Of a stretch of 64,000 nucleotides of DNA, positions 1 to 9,297 are shown in pieces. Both the position numbers and the translations under genes were made by a program. The stretch lies in contig NW_027480423.1 in assembly GCF_051401765.1 (NCBI RefSeq), positions 7,130,001 through 7,194,000 on the forward strand, written 5' to 3'. The DNA is from Calliopsis andreniformis. Its lineage: Eukaryota; Arthropoda; Insecta; Hymenoptera; Andrenidae. Below the pieces are notes generated by a model, which saw only the letters and a list, made by a program, of their open reading frames with translations, had not been told where the DNA came from and searched no databases. Numbering within the stretch: the first letter of the stretch is position 1; each line of letters begins with the position of its first letter.

Positions 1-166
1 GGCCATCACTTTCAAACTGGTTGCAATTATACCTGTTGTATGATGGAAACACTGCTGTATTTTTTTTGCATTTTATGCTTCGGGCGTTGACTTCTAAGGC
101 CCTAACTATTCAATCAGTTGGAGCAACGCCCTAGGGTGAAGCCTAGGTTGCCCGGAAAGTAGAAAT
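1..166 (+). repeat. First complete satellite monomer (reference phase)
   Basis: This copy begins GGCCATCACT where the consensus has GACCATNACT. It belongs to a subtype with CTGTTGTATGATGGAAACAC in the AT-rich half, an eight-T run and the GGGCGTTGACTTC variant. A close relative lies at 3154. It is given as the reference for monomer coordinates used elsewhere: position 1 of the monomer is position 1 of the window. Confidence 0.95.
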
Positions 167-308
167 GACCATAGTTTTCATACTGGTTGCAATTATTCGT
201 TTTATATGATGGAAAAACTGTTGTATTTATATTGTATTTTATGCTTCTGGCGTTCCCTTCTGAGGCCCTAACTATTCGATCTGGTGGAACAACTGCCTAG
301 GGTGAAGC

Positions 309-328
309 CTAGGTTGCCCGGAACGTAG
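309..328. other. Imperfect 20-bp palindrome in the monomer (representative copy)
   Basis: CTAGGTTGCCCGGAACGTAG folds back on itself with 7 of 10 base pairs: outer CTA/TAG, then GTT/AAC, then C/G. It covers monomer positions 143-162 and is kept in most copies. A dimeric binding site or short hairpin is possible, but this is inference from symmetry alone. Confidence 0.45.
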
Positions 329-498
329 AAATAACCATAACTTTTACACTGGTAGCAATTATGCGTTTTATACTATGGAAAAACTGTTCTATTTATTTTG
401 TATTTTATGTTTCTGGCGTTGACTTCTTAGGCCCTAACTATTCGATCTGGTGGAACAACGCCCTAGTGTGAAGCCTAGGTTGGCTGGAACGTAGAATT

Positions 499-1440
499 GG
501 CCATCACTTTCAAACTGGTTGCAATTATTCCTGATATATGATGGAAACACTGTTGTATTTTTATTGCATTTTATGCTTCGGGCATTGACTTCTAAGACCC
601 TAACTATTCAATCTGCTGGAACAACGTCCTATGGTGAAGCCTAGCTGGCTCGGAAAGTAGAAATGACCATAAGTTTCATACAGGTTGCTATTATTCGTTT
701 TATACGATGCAAACGCTGTTGTATTTATATCGTATTTTATGCTTCTGGCGTTTACTTCTAAGGACCTAACTATTCGATCTGGTGCAGCAACGCCCTAGAG
801 TGTATCCTAGGTTCCTTGCAATGTAGAACTGACCATAACTTTCACACTGGTTGCAATTATTCGTTTTATACGATGGAAACGCTGTTGTATTTATATTGTA
901 CTTTATGCCTCTGGCGTTGACTTCTAAGGCCGTAGCTATTAGATGTGGTGGAGCAACGCCCTAGAGTGACGCCTAGGGTGCTCGGAACGTAGAAATGACC
1001 ATTACTTTCACACTGGTTGCAATTATTCGTTTTATACAATGGAAAAGCTGTTGTATTTATAACGTATCTTATGCTTCTGGCGTTGACTTCTTAGGCCGTA
1101 ACTATTCGGTCTGGTGGAGCAACGCACTCGAGTGAAACCTAGGTTGCCCGGAACGTAGAATTGGCCATCACTTTCAAACTGGTTGCAATTATTCCTGTTA
1201 TATGATGGAAACACTGTTGTATTTTTTTTGCATTTTATGGTACGGGCGTTGACTTCTAAGGCCCTAACTATTCAATCCGTTGGAGCAACGCCCTAGGGTG
1301 AAGCCTAGGTTGCTCGGAAAGTAGAAATGACCATATGTCTCATACTGGTTGCAATTATTTGTTTCATACGAAGGAAAAACTGTTGTATTTATATTGTATT
1401 TTATGCTTCTGGCGTTGACTTCTAAGGCACTAACTATTCG
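499..1440 (+). repeat. 2822-bp-spaced repeat (17 monomers), copy A
   Basis: This segment recurs at 3321-4262 with a constant offset of 2822 bp, exactly 17 monomers. Diagnostic shared variants include GCGTTTACTTCTAAGGACC, GAGTGTATC, GTAGCTATTAGATGTGG and GACGCCTAGGGTGCTCGG. The two copies diverge abruptly after about 1440/4262. A third, partial copy starts near 18657 and is closer to the 3321 copy, sharing GCACTGGAGTG and GAGCGACGCC. Confidence 0.9.
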
Positions 1441-3153
1441 ATCTGGTGGAGCAACGCCCTAGAGTGAAGCCTAGGTTGCCCGGAACGTAGAATTGGCCAT
1501 CACTTTCAAACTGGTTGCAATTATGCCTGATATATGATTGAAACACTGTTGTATTTTTTTTGCATTTTATGGTTCGGCCGTTGACTTCTAAGGCCCTAAC
1601 TATTCAATCTGTTGGAGCAACGCCCTAGGGTGAAGCCTAGGTTGCTCGGAAAGTAGAAATGACCATAAGTTTCATACTGGTTGCAATTATTCGTTTCATA
1701 CGATGGAAAAACTGTTCTATTTATATTGTATTTTATGCTTCTGGCGTTGACTTCTAAGGCACTAACTATTCGATCTGGTGGAGCAACGCCCTAGAGTGAA
1801 GCCTAGGTTGCCCGGAACGTAGAATTGGCCATCACTTTCAAACTGGTTGCAATTATTCCTGATATATGATGGAAACCCTGTTGTATTTTTTTGCATTTTA
1901 TGGTTCGGGCGTTGACTTCTAAGGCCCTAACTATTCGATCTGGTGGAACAACGGCCTAGGGTGAAGCCTAGGTTGCCCGGAACGTAGAAATAACCATAAC
2001 TTTTACACTGGTAGCAATTATGCGTTTTATACTATGGAAAAACTGTTCTATTTGTTTTGTATTTAATGCTTCGGGCCTTGTCTTCTAAGGCCCTAACTGT
2101 TTGATCTGGTGGAGCAACGCCGTAGAGTGAAACCTAGGTTGCCCGGAACGTAGAAATGACCATAACTTTCACATTGGTTGCTATTATTCGTTTTATACGA
2201 TGGAAAAACTGTTATATTTATATTGTATTTTATGCTTCTGGCGTTGACTTCTTAGGCCCTAACTATTCGATCTGGTGGAACAACGCCCTAGGGTGAAGCC
2301 TAGCTTGCTCGAAAAGTAGAAATGACAATAAGTTTCATACTGGTTGCAATTATTCGTTTTAGACGATGGAAAAACTGTTGTACTTATATTGTGTTTTATG
2401 CTTCTGGCGTTGACTTCTAAGGCACTAACTATTCGATCTGGTGGAGCAACGCCCTAGAGTGAAACCTAGGTTGCCCGGAAGGTAGAATTGGCCATCACTT
2501 TCAAACTGGTTGCAATTATTCGTTTTATACAATGGAAAAACTGTTGTATTTATATTGTATTTTATGGTTCGGGCGTTGACTTCTAAGGCCCTAACCATTC
2601 AATCTGTTGGAGCAACGCCCTAGGGTGAAGCCTAGGTGGCTCGGAAAGTAGAAATGACCATAAGTTTCATACTGGTTGCAATTATTCGTTTTATACGATG
2701 GAAAAACTGTTGTATTTATATCGTATTTTATGCTTCTGGCGTTGACCTCTAAGGCACTACCTATTCGATCTGGTGGAGCAACGCCCTAGAGCGAAGCCTA
2801 GGTTGCCCGGAACGTAGAATTGGCCATCACTTTCAAGCTGGTTGCAATTATTCCTGTTATATGATGGATACACTGTTGTATTTTTTTTGCATTTTATGGT
2901 TCGGGCGCTGACTTCTAAGGCCCTAACTATTTAATCTGTTGGTGCAACGCCCTAGGGTGAAGCCTAGCTTGCTCGGAAAGTAGAATTGACCATAAGTTTC
3001 ATACTGGTTGCAATTATTCGTTTTATACGATGGAAAAACTGTTGTATTTATATTGTATTTTATACATCTGGCGTTGACTTCTAAGGCATTAACTATTCGA
3101 TCTGGTGCAGCAACGCAATAGAGTGATGCCTAGGTTGCCCGGAACGTAGAATT
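1163..3153 (+). repeat. Dimeric higher-order repeat, 332-bp period
   Basis: Two monomer types alternate. Type 1 starts GGCCATCACTTTCAAACTGG and carries a T-run, GGTTCGGGCG and GCTCGGAAAGTAG. Type 2 starts GACCATAAGTTTCATACTGG and carries GGCACTAACTATTCGATC and CCCGGAACGTAG. Type 1 starts are at 1163, 1495, 1827, 2490, 2822 and 3154, so the spacing is 332 bp. The 663-bp gap (one T fewer in the T-run) holds one dimer interval with replaced monomers, near 1993-2489. This is the simplest higher-order unit in the window. Confidence 0.9.
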
Positions 3154-3320
3154 GGCCATCAATTTCAAACAGGTTGCAATTATACCTGTTGTATGATGGA
3201 AACACTGCTGTATTTTTTTTGCATTTTATGCTTCGGGCGTTGACTTCTATGGCCCTAACTATTCAATCTGTTGGAGCAACTCCCTAGGGTGAAGCCTAGG
3301 TATGCCCGGAAAGTAGAATT

Positions 3321-4262
3321 GGCCATCACTTTCAAACTGGTTGCAATTATTCCTGTTATATGATGGATACGCTGTTGTATTTTTATTGCATTTTATGCTT
3401 CGGGCATTGACTTCTAAGACCCTAACTATTCAATCTGCTGGAGCAACGCCCTATGGTGAAGCCTAGCTGGCTCGGAAAGTAGAAATGACCATAAGTTTCA
3501 TACTGGTTGCTATTATTCGTTTTATACGATGCAAACGCTGTTGTATTTATATCGTATTTTATGCTTCTGGCGTTTACTTCTAAGGACCTAACTATTCGAT
3601 CTGGTGCAGCAACGCCCTAGAGTGTATCTTAGGTTGCTTGCAATGTAGAACTGACCATAACTTTCACACTGGTTGCAATTATTCGTTTTATACGATGGAA
3701 AAGCTGTTGTATTTATATTGTACTTTATGCCTCTGGCGTTGACTTCTAAGGCCGTAGCTATTAGATGTGGTGGAGCAACGCCCTAGAGTGACGCCTAGGG
3801 TGCTCGGAACGTAGAAATGACCATTACTTTCACACTGGTTGCAATTATTCGTTTTATACAATGGAAAAGCTGTTGTATTTATATCGTATCTTATGCTTCT
3901 GGCGTTGACTTCTTAGGCCGTAACTATTCGGTCTGGTGGAGCAACGCACTGGAGTGAAACCTAGGTTGCCCGGAACGTAGAATTGGCCATCACTTTCAAA
4001 CTGGTTGCAATTATTCCTGTTATATGATGGAAACACTGTTGTATTTTTTTTGCATTTTATGGTACGGGCGTTGACTTCTAAGGCCCTAACTATTCAATCC
4101 GTTGGAGCGACGCCCTAGGGTGAAGCCTAGGTTGCTCGGAAAGTAGAAATGACCATATGTCTCATACTGGTTGCAATTATTTGTTTCATACGAAGGAAAA
4201 ACTGTTGTATTTATATTGTATTTTATGCTTCTGGCGTTGACTTCTAAGGCACTAACTATTCG
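3321..4262 (+). repeat. 2822-bp-spaced repeat, copy B
   Basis: This is the partner of 499-1440. It is interrupted at its end by a switch into the trimer block at 4263. The part from about 3560 onward is also the left end of the 15.1-kb super-repeat and matches the sequence from 18657 onward at offset 15097. Confidence 0.9.
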
Positions 4263-5090
4263 ATGTGGAGGAGCAACGCCCTAGAGCGAAACTTAGGATG
4301 CCCGGAAAGTGGAAATGATCATTGCCTTCACACTGGTCGCAATTGTTCCTGTTCTACGATGGAAATACTGTTGTATTTGTATTGTAGTTTATGCTTCAAG
4401 CGTTGACTTCTAAGGTCCTAATTATTCGATCTGGTGGAGCAACGCCCCAGAGTGAAGCCTAGGTTGCCCGGAACGTAGATATGACCATATCTTTCACACT
4501 GGTTGCAATTGTTCCTGTTCTACGATGGAAAAACTGTTGTATTTGTATTGAAGTTTATGCTTCAAGCGTTGACTTCTTAGGCCCTAAGTACTCGATCTGG
4601 TGGCACAACGCCCTAGAGTGAAGCCTATGTTGCCCGGAACGTAGAAATGACCATTACTTTCCCACTGTGTGCAGATGTACATTATATACGATGGAAAAGC
4701 TGTTGTATTTATGTTGTAGTTTATGCTTCTGGCGTTGACTTCTAAGGCCCTAACTATTCGATGTGGAGGAGCAACGCCCTAGAGCGAAACTTAGGATGCC
4801 CGGAAAGTAGAAATGATCATTGCCTTCACACTGGTCGCAATTGTTCCTGTTCTAGGATGGAAATACTGTTGTATTTGTATTGTAGTTTATGCTTCAAGCG
4901 TTGACTTCTAAGGTCCTAATTATTCGATCTGGTGGAGCAACGCCCCAGAGTGAAGCCTAGGTTGCCCGGAACGTAGATATGACCATATCTTTCACACTGG
5001 TTGCAATTGTTCCTGTTCTACGATGGAAAAACTGTTGTATTTGTATTGTAGTTTATGCTTCAAGCGTTGACTTCTAAGGTCCTAACTATT
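4263..5090 (+). repeat. Trimeric higher-order repeat, 498-bp period
   Basis: ATGTGGAGGAGCAACGCC occurs at 4263 and again at 4761, an offset of 498 bp or three monomers. The following CGAAACTTAGGATGCCCGG and the TGATCATTGCCTTCACACTGG of the next monomer are shared. The monomers also share CAATTGTTCCTGTTCTACG and GCTTCAAGCGTTGAC variants not used elsewhere in the array. In super-repeat unit 2 this block is rearranged: the diagnostic sequence appears once, at 20024. Confidence 0.88.
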
Positions 5091-5100
5091 CGATCTGGTG

Positions 5101-7990
5101 GAGCAACGCCCTAGAGTGAAGCCTAGGCTGCCCGTAATCGTAGAAATAACAGTAACTTTCACACTGTTTGTAATTATTCATTTTATACAATGGAAAAACT
5201 GTTGTATTTATATTTTATTTTATGCTTCAAGCGTTGACTTCTAATGTCCTAACTTTTCGATCTGGTGGAGCAGCGCCATAGAGTGAAGCCTCGGTTGCCC
5301 GGAACGTAGAAATGACCGTACCTTTCACACTGGTTGCAATTATTCGTTTTATACGATGGAAAAACTGTTGCATTTTTATTGTATTTTATGCTTCTGGCGT
5401 AGAAGTGTGAGTCCCTAACTATTCGATCTCGTGGAGCAACGCACTAGAGTGAAGCCTAGGCTGCCCGGAATCACAGAAATGACCGTAACTTTCACACTGT
5501 TTGCAATTATTCATTCTATACAATGGAAAAGCTGTTGCATTTATAATGTATTTTATGCTTCTGGCGTTGCCTTCTTAAGCCCTATCTATTGGATCTGGTG
5601 GACCAGCGCCCTAGAGTGAGGTCTAGGTTGCCCGGAACGTAGAAATGACCATCACTTCCACACTGGTTGCAATTATTCCTGTTATGCGATGGAAAAACTG
5701 TTGTATTTATATTGTATTTTATGTTTCAGGCGTTGACTTCTAAGGCCCTAACTATTCGATCTGGTGGAGCAACGCCCTAGAGTGAAGCCTCGGCTGCCCG
5801 GAATCGTTGAAATGACCGTAACTTTCACACTGTTTGCAATTATTCATTCTTTACAATGGAAAAACTGTTGTATTTATATTGTATTTTATGCTTCTGGCGT
5901 TGACTTCTACGGCCGTAGCTATTCGATGTGGTGGAGCAACGCCCTAGAGCGAAACCTAGGTTGCCCGGAACGCAGAAATGACCATTACTTTCACACTGGT
6001 TGCAATTATTCCTGTTATACGATGGAAAAACTGTTGTACATATATCGTATTTTATGCTTCTGGCGTTGACTTCTAAGGCCCTAACTATTCGATCTGTTGG
6101 AGCAACGCCCTAGAGTGAAGCCTCGGTTGCCCGGAACGTATAAAAGACCATAACATTCACACTGGATGCAATCATTCGTCTTAGGCGATGGAAAAACTGT
6201 TGGACTTATTTTGTATTTTATGCTTCTTGCGTTGACTTCTAAAGCACTATGTATTCGATCTGGTGGAGCCATGCCTCAGTGTTAAGTCTGGGATACCCGC
6301 AATGTAGAAATGGCCATTACTTTCACACTGGTTGCAATTATTCGTTTTACACGATGGAAAAACTGTTGTACATATATCGTGTTTTATGCTTCTGGCGTTG
6401 ACTTCTTAGGCCCTAAGTACTCGATCTGATGGCACAGCGCGCTAGAGTGAAGCCTAGGTTGCCCGGAACGTAGAAATGACCATAACTTTCATACCGGTTG
6501 TAATTATTCGTTTTATACGATGGAAAACCTGTTGTATATATATTGTGTTTTATGCTCCTGGCGTTGACTTCTTAGGCCCTAACTATTCGATATGGTGGAA
6601 CAACGCCCTAGGGTGAAGCCTAGGTTGCCCGGAACGTAGAAGTGACCCACACTTTCACACTGGTAGCAATTATTCGTTATATACAATGGAAAAACTGTTC
6701 TATTTATTTTGTATTTTATGCCGCGCGCGTTGACATCTAAGGCCCTAACTATTCGATCTGGTGCAGCAACGCCCTAGAGTGAAGCCTAGGCTGTCCGGAA
6801 CGTAGAAATGACAATAACTTTCATACTGGTTGCAATTACTCGTTTTATACGATGGAAAAACTGTTGTAGTTTTATTGTACTTTATGCTTCTGGCGATCAC
6901 TTCTTAGGCCCTAACTATTCGATCTTGTGGACCAACGCCCTAGAGTGAAGCCTAGGTTGCCCGGAACGTAGAAATGAACATAACTTTCACACTGGTTGCA
7001 ATTATTCGTTTTATACGATGGAAAAACTGTTGTACATATATCGTATTTTATGCTTCTGTCGTTGAATTCTAAGTCCCTACCTATTCGATCTGGTGGACCA
7101 ACGCCATAGAGTGAAGCTTCGGTTGCCCCGAACGTAGAAATGATCATAACTTTCATACTGGTTGTAATCTATTCGTTTCATACGATGGAAAACCTGTTGT
7201 ATTTATATTGTATTTTATGCTTCTGGCGTTGGCTTCTAAGGCCCAAACTATTCGATCTGGTGGAGCAACGCACTAGAGTGAAGCCTAGGTTGCACGGAAC
7301 GTAGAAATGACCATAACTCTCACACTGGTTGCAATTATTCGTTTTATACGATGGAGAAGCTGTTGTATTTTTATTGTATTTTATGCTTCTGGCGTTTAAT
7401 TCTAAGTCGCTAGCTATTCGATCTGGTGGAGCAACGCCCTAGAGTGAAGCCTAGGTTGCCCGGAACGTAGAAATGACCATTACTTTCACACTGTTTGCTA
7501 TTATTCATTTTATACGATGGAAAAGCTGTTGTATTTATATTGTATTTTATGCTTCTGGCGTTGACTTCTAAGGCCGTAGCTATTAGGTGTGGTAGAGCAA
7601 CGCCCTAGAGTGACGCCTAGCTTGCCCGGAACGTAGAAATGACCATAACTTTCACACTGGTAGCAATTATTCGTTTTATACGGTGAAAAACTGTTGTATT
7701 TATAATGTATTTTATGCTTCTGACGTTGATTTCTTAGGCCCTAACTATTTGATCTGGTGGAGCACCGCCCTAGAGTGAAGCCTAAGTTGCCCGGAACATA
7801 GAACATACCATTACCTTCGCACTGGTTGCAATTATTCCTGTTATACGATGGAAAAGCTGTTGCATCTTTATTTTATCTTATGCTTCTGGCGTTGTCTTCT
7901 AAGCCCCTAACAATTCAATCTGGTGGAGCAACGCCCTAGAGTGAAGCCTAGGTTGCACGGTACGTAGAAATAACCATAACTCTCACACTG
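5101..7990 (+). repeat. Super-repeat sub-block, unit 1, left arm
   Basis: This block matches 20198-23087 at a constant offset of 15097. Stretches such as 6911-7156 and 6081-6272 appear identical to their partners over about 190-250 bp. It contains odd monomers, including one with GTAGAAGTGTGAGTCCC (near 5400) replacing the usual GTTGACTTCTAAGGCCC, and one divergent monomer near 6186-6290 with CATGCCTCAGTGTTAAGTC. Confidence 0.88.
7669..7685 (+). other. CENP-B-box-like site (best match form)
   Basis: ATTCGTTTTATACGGTG matches 8 of the 9 essential bases of the mammalian CENP-B box pattern NTTCGNNNNANNCGGGN, failing only at the third G of CGGG. The same form is at 9657-9673 and 22766-22782. The commoner monomer form, ending ACGATGG, matches 7 of 9. 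Whether any protein binds is unknown. Confidence 0.35.
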
Positions 7991-8016
7991 GTTGCAATTA
8001 TTCGTTTTATACGATG

Positions 8017-9279
8017 GAAAAACTGTTGAATTTTTATTGTGTTTTATGCCTCTGGCGTTGAATTCTAAGTCCCTAACTATTCGATGCGGTGGAGCAACGC
8101 CCTAGACTGAAGCCTAGGATGCCCGGAACGTAGAAATGACCATTACTTTCACACTGTTTGCAATTATTCCTGTTATACTATGGAAAGATTGTGTATTTTT
8201 ATTGAATTTTTTGCTTCGGGCGTTGACTTCGCAGGCGATAACTATTCGATCTTGTGGCACAACGCACTAGAGTGAAGCCTAGTTTGCCCGGAACGTAGAA
8301 ATGAGCATAACTTCCACACTGGTTGCAATTATTCGCTTTATACGATGGAAAAACTGTTGTATTTATATTGTATTTTATGCTTCTGGCGTTGACTTCTTAG
8401 GTCCAAACAATGGGGTCTGGTGGACCAACGCCCTAGAGTGAAGCCTAGGTTGCACGGAACGTAGAAATGACCTTAACTTTCACACTGGTTGCATTATTCG
8501 CTTTTTGGAATGGAAAAGCTGTTCTATTTATATTGTATTTTATGCTTCTGGCGTTGACTTCTTAGGCCCTAACTATTCGGTCTGGTGGAGCAACACCCTA
8601 GAGTGAAGCCTAGGTTACCCCGACCGTAGAAGTGACCAGTACTTTCACACTGGTTGCAATTATTCCTGTTATACGATGGAAAAACTGTTGTATTTTTATT
8701 GTATTTTATGCTTCTGGCGTTGACCTCCAAGTCCCTATCTATTCGATCTGGTGGAACAACGCCCTAGGGCGAAGCCTACGTTGCCCGCAACGTAGAAATG
8801 GCCATTACTTTCAAACTGGTAACAATTATGCGTTTTATACGATGGAAAAAGTGTTGTACTTATATCGTATTTTATGCCTCCGGCGTTGACTTCTTAGGCC
8901 CTAACTATTCGACCTGGTGCCACAACGCACTAGAGTGAAGCCTAGTTTGCCCGGATCGTAGAAATGACCATAAATTTCACACTGGTTGCAATTATTCGCT
9001 TTATTCGATGGAAAAACTGTTGTATTTACATTGCATTTTATGCTTCTGGCGTTGAATTCTAAGTCCCTAGCTACTCGATCTGGTGGAGGGACGCCCTAGA
9101 GTGAAGCCTAGGTTGCACGGAACGTAGAAATGACCATAACTTACACACTGGATGCATTATTCGCTTTACGCAATGGAAAAGCTGTTCTATTTATATTGTA
9201 TTTTATGGTTCTGGCGTTGACTTATTAGGCCCTAACTATTCGATCTGGTGGAGGAACGCCCTAGAGTGAAGCCTAGGTT
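8017..9279 (+). repeat. 1.26-kb displaced segment, copy of 12990-14252
   Basis: Offset 4973 (30 monomers less 7 bp). Shared anchors are AACTGTTGAATTTTTATTG (8021/12994) and GACCAGTACTTTCACACTGG (8632/13605). Similarity breaks sharply where this copy reads CCTAGGTTGCACGG and the partner reads CCTAGGTTACCCGG (9278/14251). A third copy lies at 26099-27361. The shared variants include CAATGGGGTCTGGTGG and CTTCGCAGGCG. Confidence 0.85.
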
Positions 9280-9297
9280 GCACGGTACGTAGAAATG

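Larger units (their letters stand above)
1..498 (+). repeat. Three leading monomers, two of them absent from the second 17-mer copy
   Basis: Monomers start at 1, 167 and 333. The monomer at 1 matches the one at 3154, and the sequence at 499 matches 3321. The related stretch downstream therefore lacks the two monomers at 167-498, a two-monomer insertion or deletion (332 bp, less one base). The monomer at 333 resembles one near 1990, with CTTTTACACTGGTAGCAATT in both. Confidence 0.85.
7310..9297 (+). repeat. 1988-bp (12-monomer) segment present in unit 1, absent from unit 2
   Basis: GTTTTATACGATGGAGAAGC occurs at 7341 and 9329, an offset of 1988. The sequence around 7310-7990 is repeated at 9298-9980. 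Unit 2 has this stretch only once, which explains why the offset between units falls from 15097 to 13109. The filling between the two repeated arms is not simple duplication: 8017-9279 is a copy of sequence found 4973 bp downstream. Confidence 0.85.

Noticed and set aside
1195..1230. T-runs of eight (as at 1213-1220) as terminators or poly-A tails of retroposons
   Set aside because: They are a subtype variant of the monomer's TATTTATATTGTATTTTATG stretch, repeat with the dimer, and have no element attached.
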